Of a stretch of 14,990 nt of DNA, positions 13,766 through 14,990 are shown one piece after another. This DNA is from a bacterium (GTDB lineage: Bacteria; DYJV01; JALVYZ01): NCBI GenBank assembly GCA_027037705.1, contig JALVYZ010000085.1, positions 1-14,990 on the forward strand, read 5' to 3'. Position numbers and translations under genes: made by a program. How positions within the stretch are numbered: position 1 is the stretch's first letter; each line of letters starts with the position of its first letter. The notes below the pieces were generated by a model. It saw only the letters and a program-made list of their open reading frames with translations. It ran no database searches and was not told where the DNA came from.

Positions 13766-14203
13766 TTATCTTTTATTTTTAAAAAAAGTTTGCATCATAT
13801 GTTTTACTTCATTTGAAAATTTTGAATCTATCTCAAATTCAAATTTATGATTAAATTTAAAATTATCAATTTTTATTCTTGAAACAATTGCTCCAAATTT
13901 TTCTTCTTTTAATGCAAAAACAACTTTTCTTATTCTTGAATTTATTATAGCTCCTGTGCACATTAAACATGGCTCAACTGTCACATATAAAGTACATTCA
14001 TTGAGTCTCCAATCTTTCAAATATTTTTGAGCTTTTTTTATTGCTATTAATTCAGCATGATACAAAGAACTTTTTCTAATCTCTACTAAATTAAATCCTT
14101 TAGCTATAATTTTATCTTTGTATACTATTACTGCACCAATTGGAACTTCATTAAAAAGGTAAGCTTTTTTTGCCTCTTCAATTGCAAATTGCATAAAGCT
14201 CAT
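13766..14203 (-). CDS. tadA: tRNA-specific adenosine deaminase TadA
   Basis: TadA converts the wobble adenosine of tRNA-Arg(ACG) to inosine. The 145-residue length is typical. Zinc and catalytic residues are in order: HAE (His49, Glu51 as proton shuttle) and PCLMC (Cys79, Cys82). Other family signatures are EAKKAYLFNEVPIGAVIV (10-27), LYVTVEPCLMCTGAI and the late MMQTFFKNKR tail. The start overlaps the upstream gene's stop in an ATGA junction, and the flavoprotein gene converges from the other side with a 40-bp gap. A free-standing CMP/dCMP deaminase is excluded by the TadA-specific N-terminus and tail. No features suggest loss of function. Confidence 0.95.
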   Translation of the reverse strand: MSFMQFAIEEAKKAYLFNEVPIGAVIVYKDKIIAKGFNLVEIRKSSLYHAELIAIKKAQKYLKDWRLNECTLYVTVEPCLMCTGAIINSRIRKVVFALKEEKFGAIVSRIKIDNFKFNHKFEFEIDSKFSNEVKHMMQTFFKNKR

Positions 14204-14990
14204 TTTGAGTTCATCCCAGGTAAAAAGACTTTCTCTGGATTTGTAAATAAATCTTTAGGAAGGGTAAAGATGTTTTTAAATATATTAAATGTTTTTTTAG
14301 TAATTGTTTTGGTTGGTTGAATCATTAATTTTGGTTTGTCGTATGTTCCAGATAATTTGAAATAAAAAAGAATTATTTTTTTACCAAATATATACCCAAA
14401 TACAGGAATTTTGCTTATTATATTTCCAACAGTTTGTAATGGTTGAACAACAAGTTCGCCTTTAATTTTTTTAGTAGGAATATTTGCCTTTCCTTTTAGA
14501 CCTAAATTAATTGAATCACTAATTAATACAGATTTTTCAGTTTTTAAAATGCCATTTTTAATATTAAATGTCCCTGCAATAATTTTATATTTTAACCCTT
14601 TTGAATTAATATTTGGTAATTTAAGTTTTAAAAATTGATAAACATTTAAAATAGAAAAAATGTTATTTAAAAAACTAAATTTATATATATAACCATTTTT
14701 AACATATATAAAAATAAGTCCATTTAAATTTTTTAGAAAATCTTTAGGATGTTTGAATCTACTATTTAGATTTATTAAACAATTTTTTGCTCTTCCAGAT
14801 ATTTTACCTAAGGATAGATCGTAAAAGTCAATGTTGTCAATTTTGCCATCCATTGAAAAAAAGTATATTTTCTTTGAAAAATCAAATAGAAAATTATTTA
14901 AATTTATTATCCCATTTTCATAAGTTAATCCTTTAAAATCTGTTAAAAATAATTTTTTGTTATTAAGTTTTATTTTTCCAGTAAATATTT
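14200..14990 (-). CDS. AsmA-like envelope protein, C-terminal part (runs off the window)
   Basis: The frame stays open to the window edge, so the ATG at 14853 is internal; about 262 C-terminal residues are visible. The sequence shows the alternating strand pattern and closing region of AsmA-like proteins: a SGRAKNCLIN segment, a FSILNVYQFLKLKLPN stretch, GLKYKIIAGTFNIKNGILKT, an LGLKGKANIPTKKIKGELVV repeat, and a hydrophobic IPVFGYIFGKK followed by LSGTYDKPKL. In the AsmA/YhdP/TamB superfamily these large proteins, anchored by one N-terminal membrane helix, form periplasmic bridges that move phospholipids between the membranes. Upstream of tadA in an overlapping arrangement, it is likely cotranscribed with it. 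Full length, anchor and subfamily cannot be seen. Confidence 0.75.
   Translation of the reverse strand, partial: IFTGKIKLNNKKLFLTDFKGLTYENGIINLNNFLFDFSKKIYFFSMDGKIDNIDFYDLSLGKISGRAKNCLINLNSRFKHPKDFLKNLNGLIFIYVKNGYIYKFSFLNNIFSILNVYQFLKLKLPNINSKGLKYKIIAGTFNIKNGILKTEKSVLISDSINLGLKGKANIPTKKIKGELVVQPLQTVGNIISKIPVFGYIFGKKIILFYFKLSGTYDKPKLMIQPTKTITKKTFNIFKNIFTLPKDLFTNPEKVFLPGMNSK

Overview
The window is very AT-rich (roughly a quarter G+C by eye) and codes for a diderm bacterium. It carries a Pal peptidoglycan-associated lipoprotein, several lipobox lipoproteins, an AsmA-family envelope protein, many signal-peptide proteins, a type A RNase P RNA and a near-consensus sigma-54 promoter. The structural RNAs are far richer in G+C than the genes, which would fit a thermophilic or moderately thermophilic lineage; this is inference and I do not name a taxon.

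Layout. (1) 1-286: remnant of a MazF-type toxin with an in-frame stop. (2) 324-8956, plus strand: an accessory block in which every product appears exported. It holds a CAP-domain protein behind a sigma-54 promoter, a small lipoprotein behind a consensus sigma-70 promoter, a 426-residue secreted protein with a strong ribosome binding site, a 1065-residue secreted protein with five Cys-rich modules, a lipoprotein that may have a CsgG/LpoB-like fold, and a secreted beta-rich protein. None of the last four has a function I can assign with confidence. (3) 8979-9050, minus: tRNA-Gly(CCC). (4) 9158-12594, plus: a tight run of pal, hisH, a lipoprotein, maf, yggS and a membrane-anchored coiled-coil protein. 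(5) 12607-13083: rnpB with a perfect consensus promoter and a long AT-rich helix P12. (6) 13168-13725: an iron-sulfur flavoprotein of the NADPH-dependent FMN reductase family. (7) 13766-14990, minus: an AsmA-like gene running off the window and overlapping tadA.

How it fits together. Regions 4 to 7 are housekeeping and envelope maintenance. The candidate undescribed system is region 2. It is a head-to-tail cluster of secreted and outer-membrane proteins whose large members are rich in cysteine, which points to disulfide-stabilised material outside the cytoplasm. Its regulation is marked by a sigma-54 site, a sigma-70 promoter, a palindrome before the putatively abundant protein, and a perfect 13-bp hairpin buried in the signal-peptide codons of the giant protein. 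A cell-surface layer, filament or adhesin complex is the simplest reading, but the sequence alone does not prove it.
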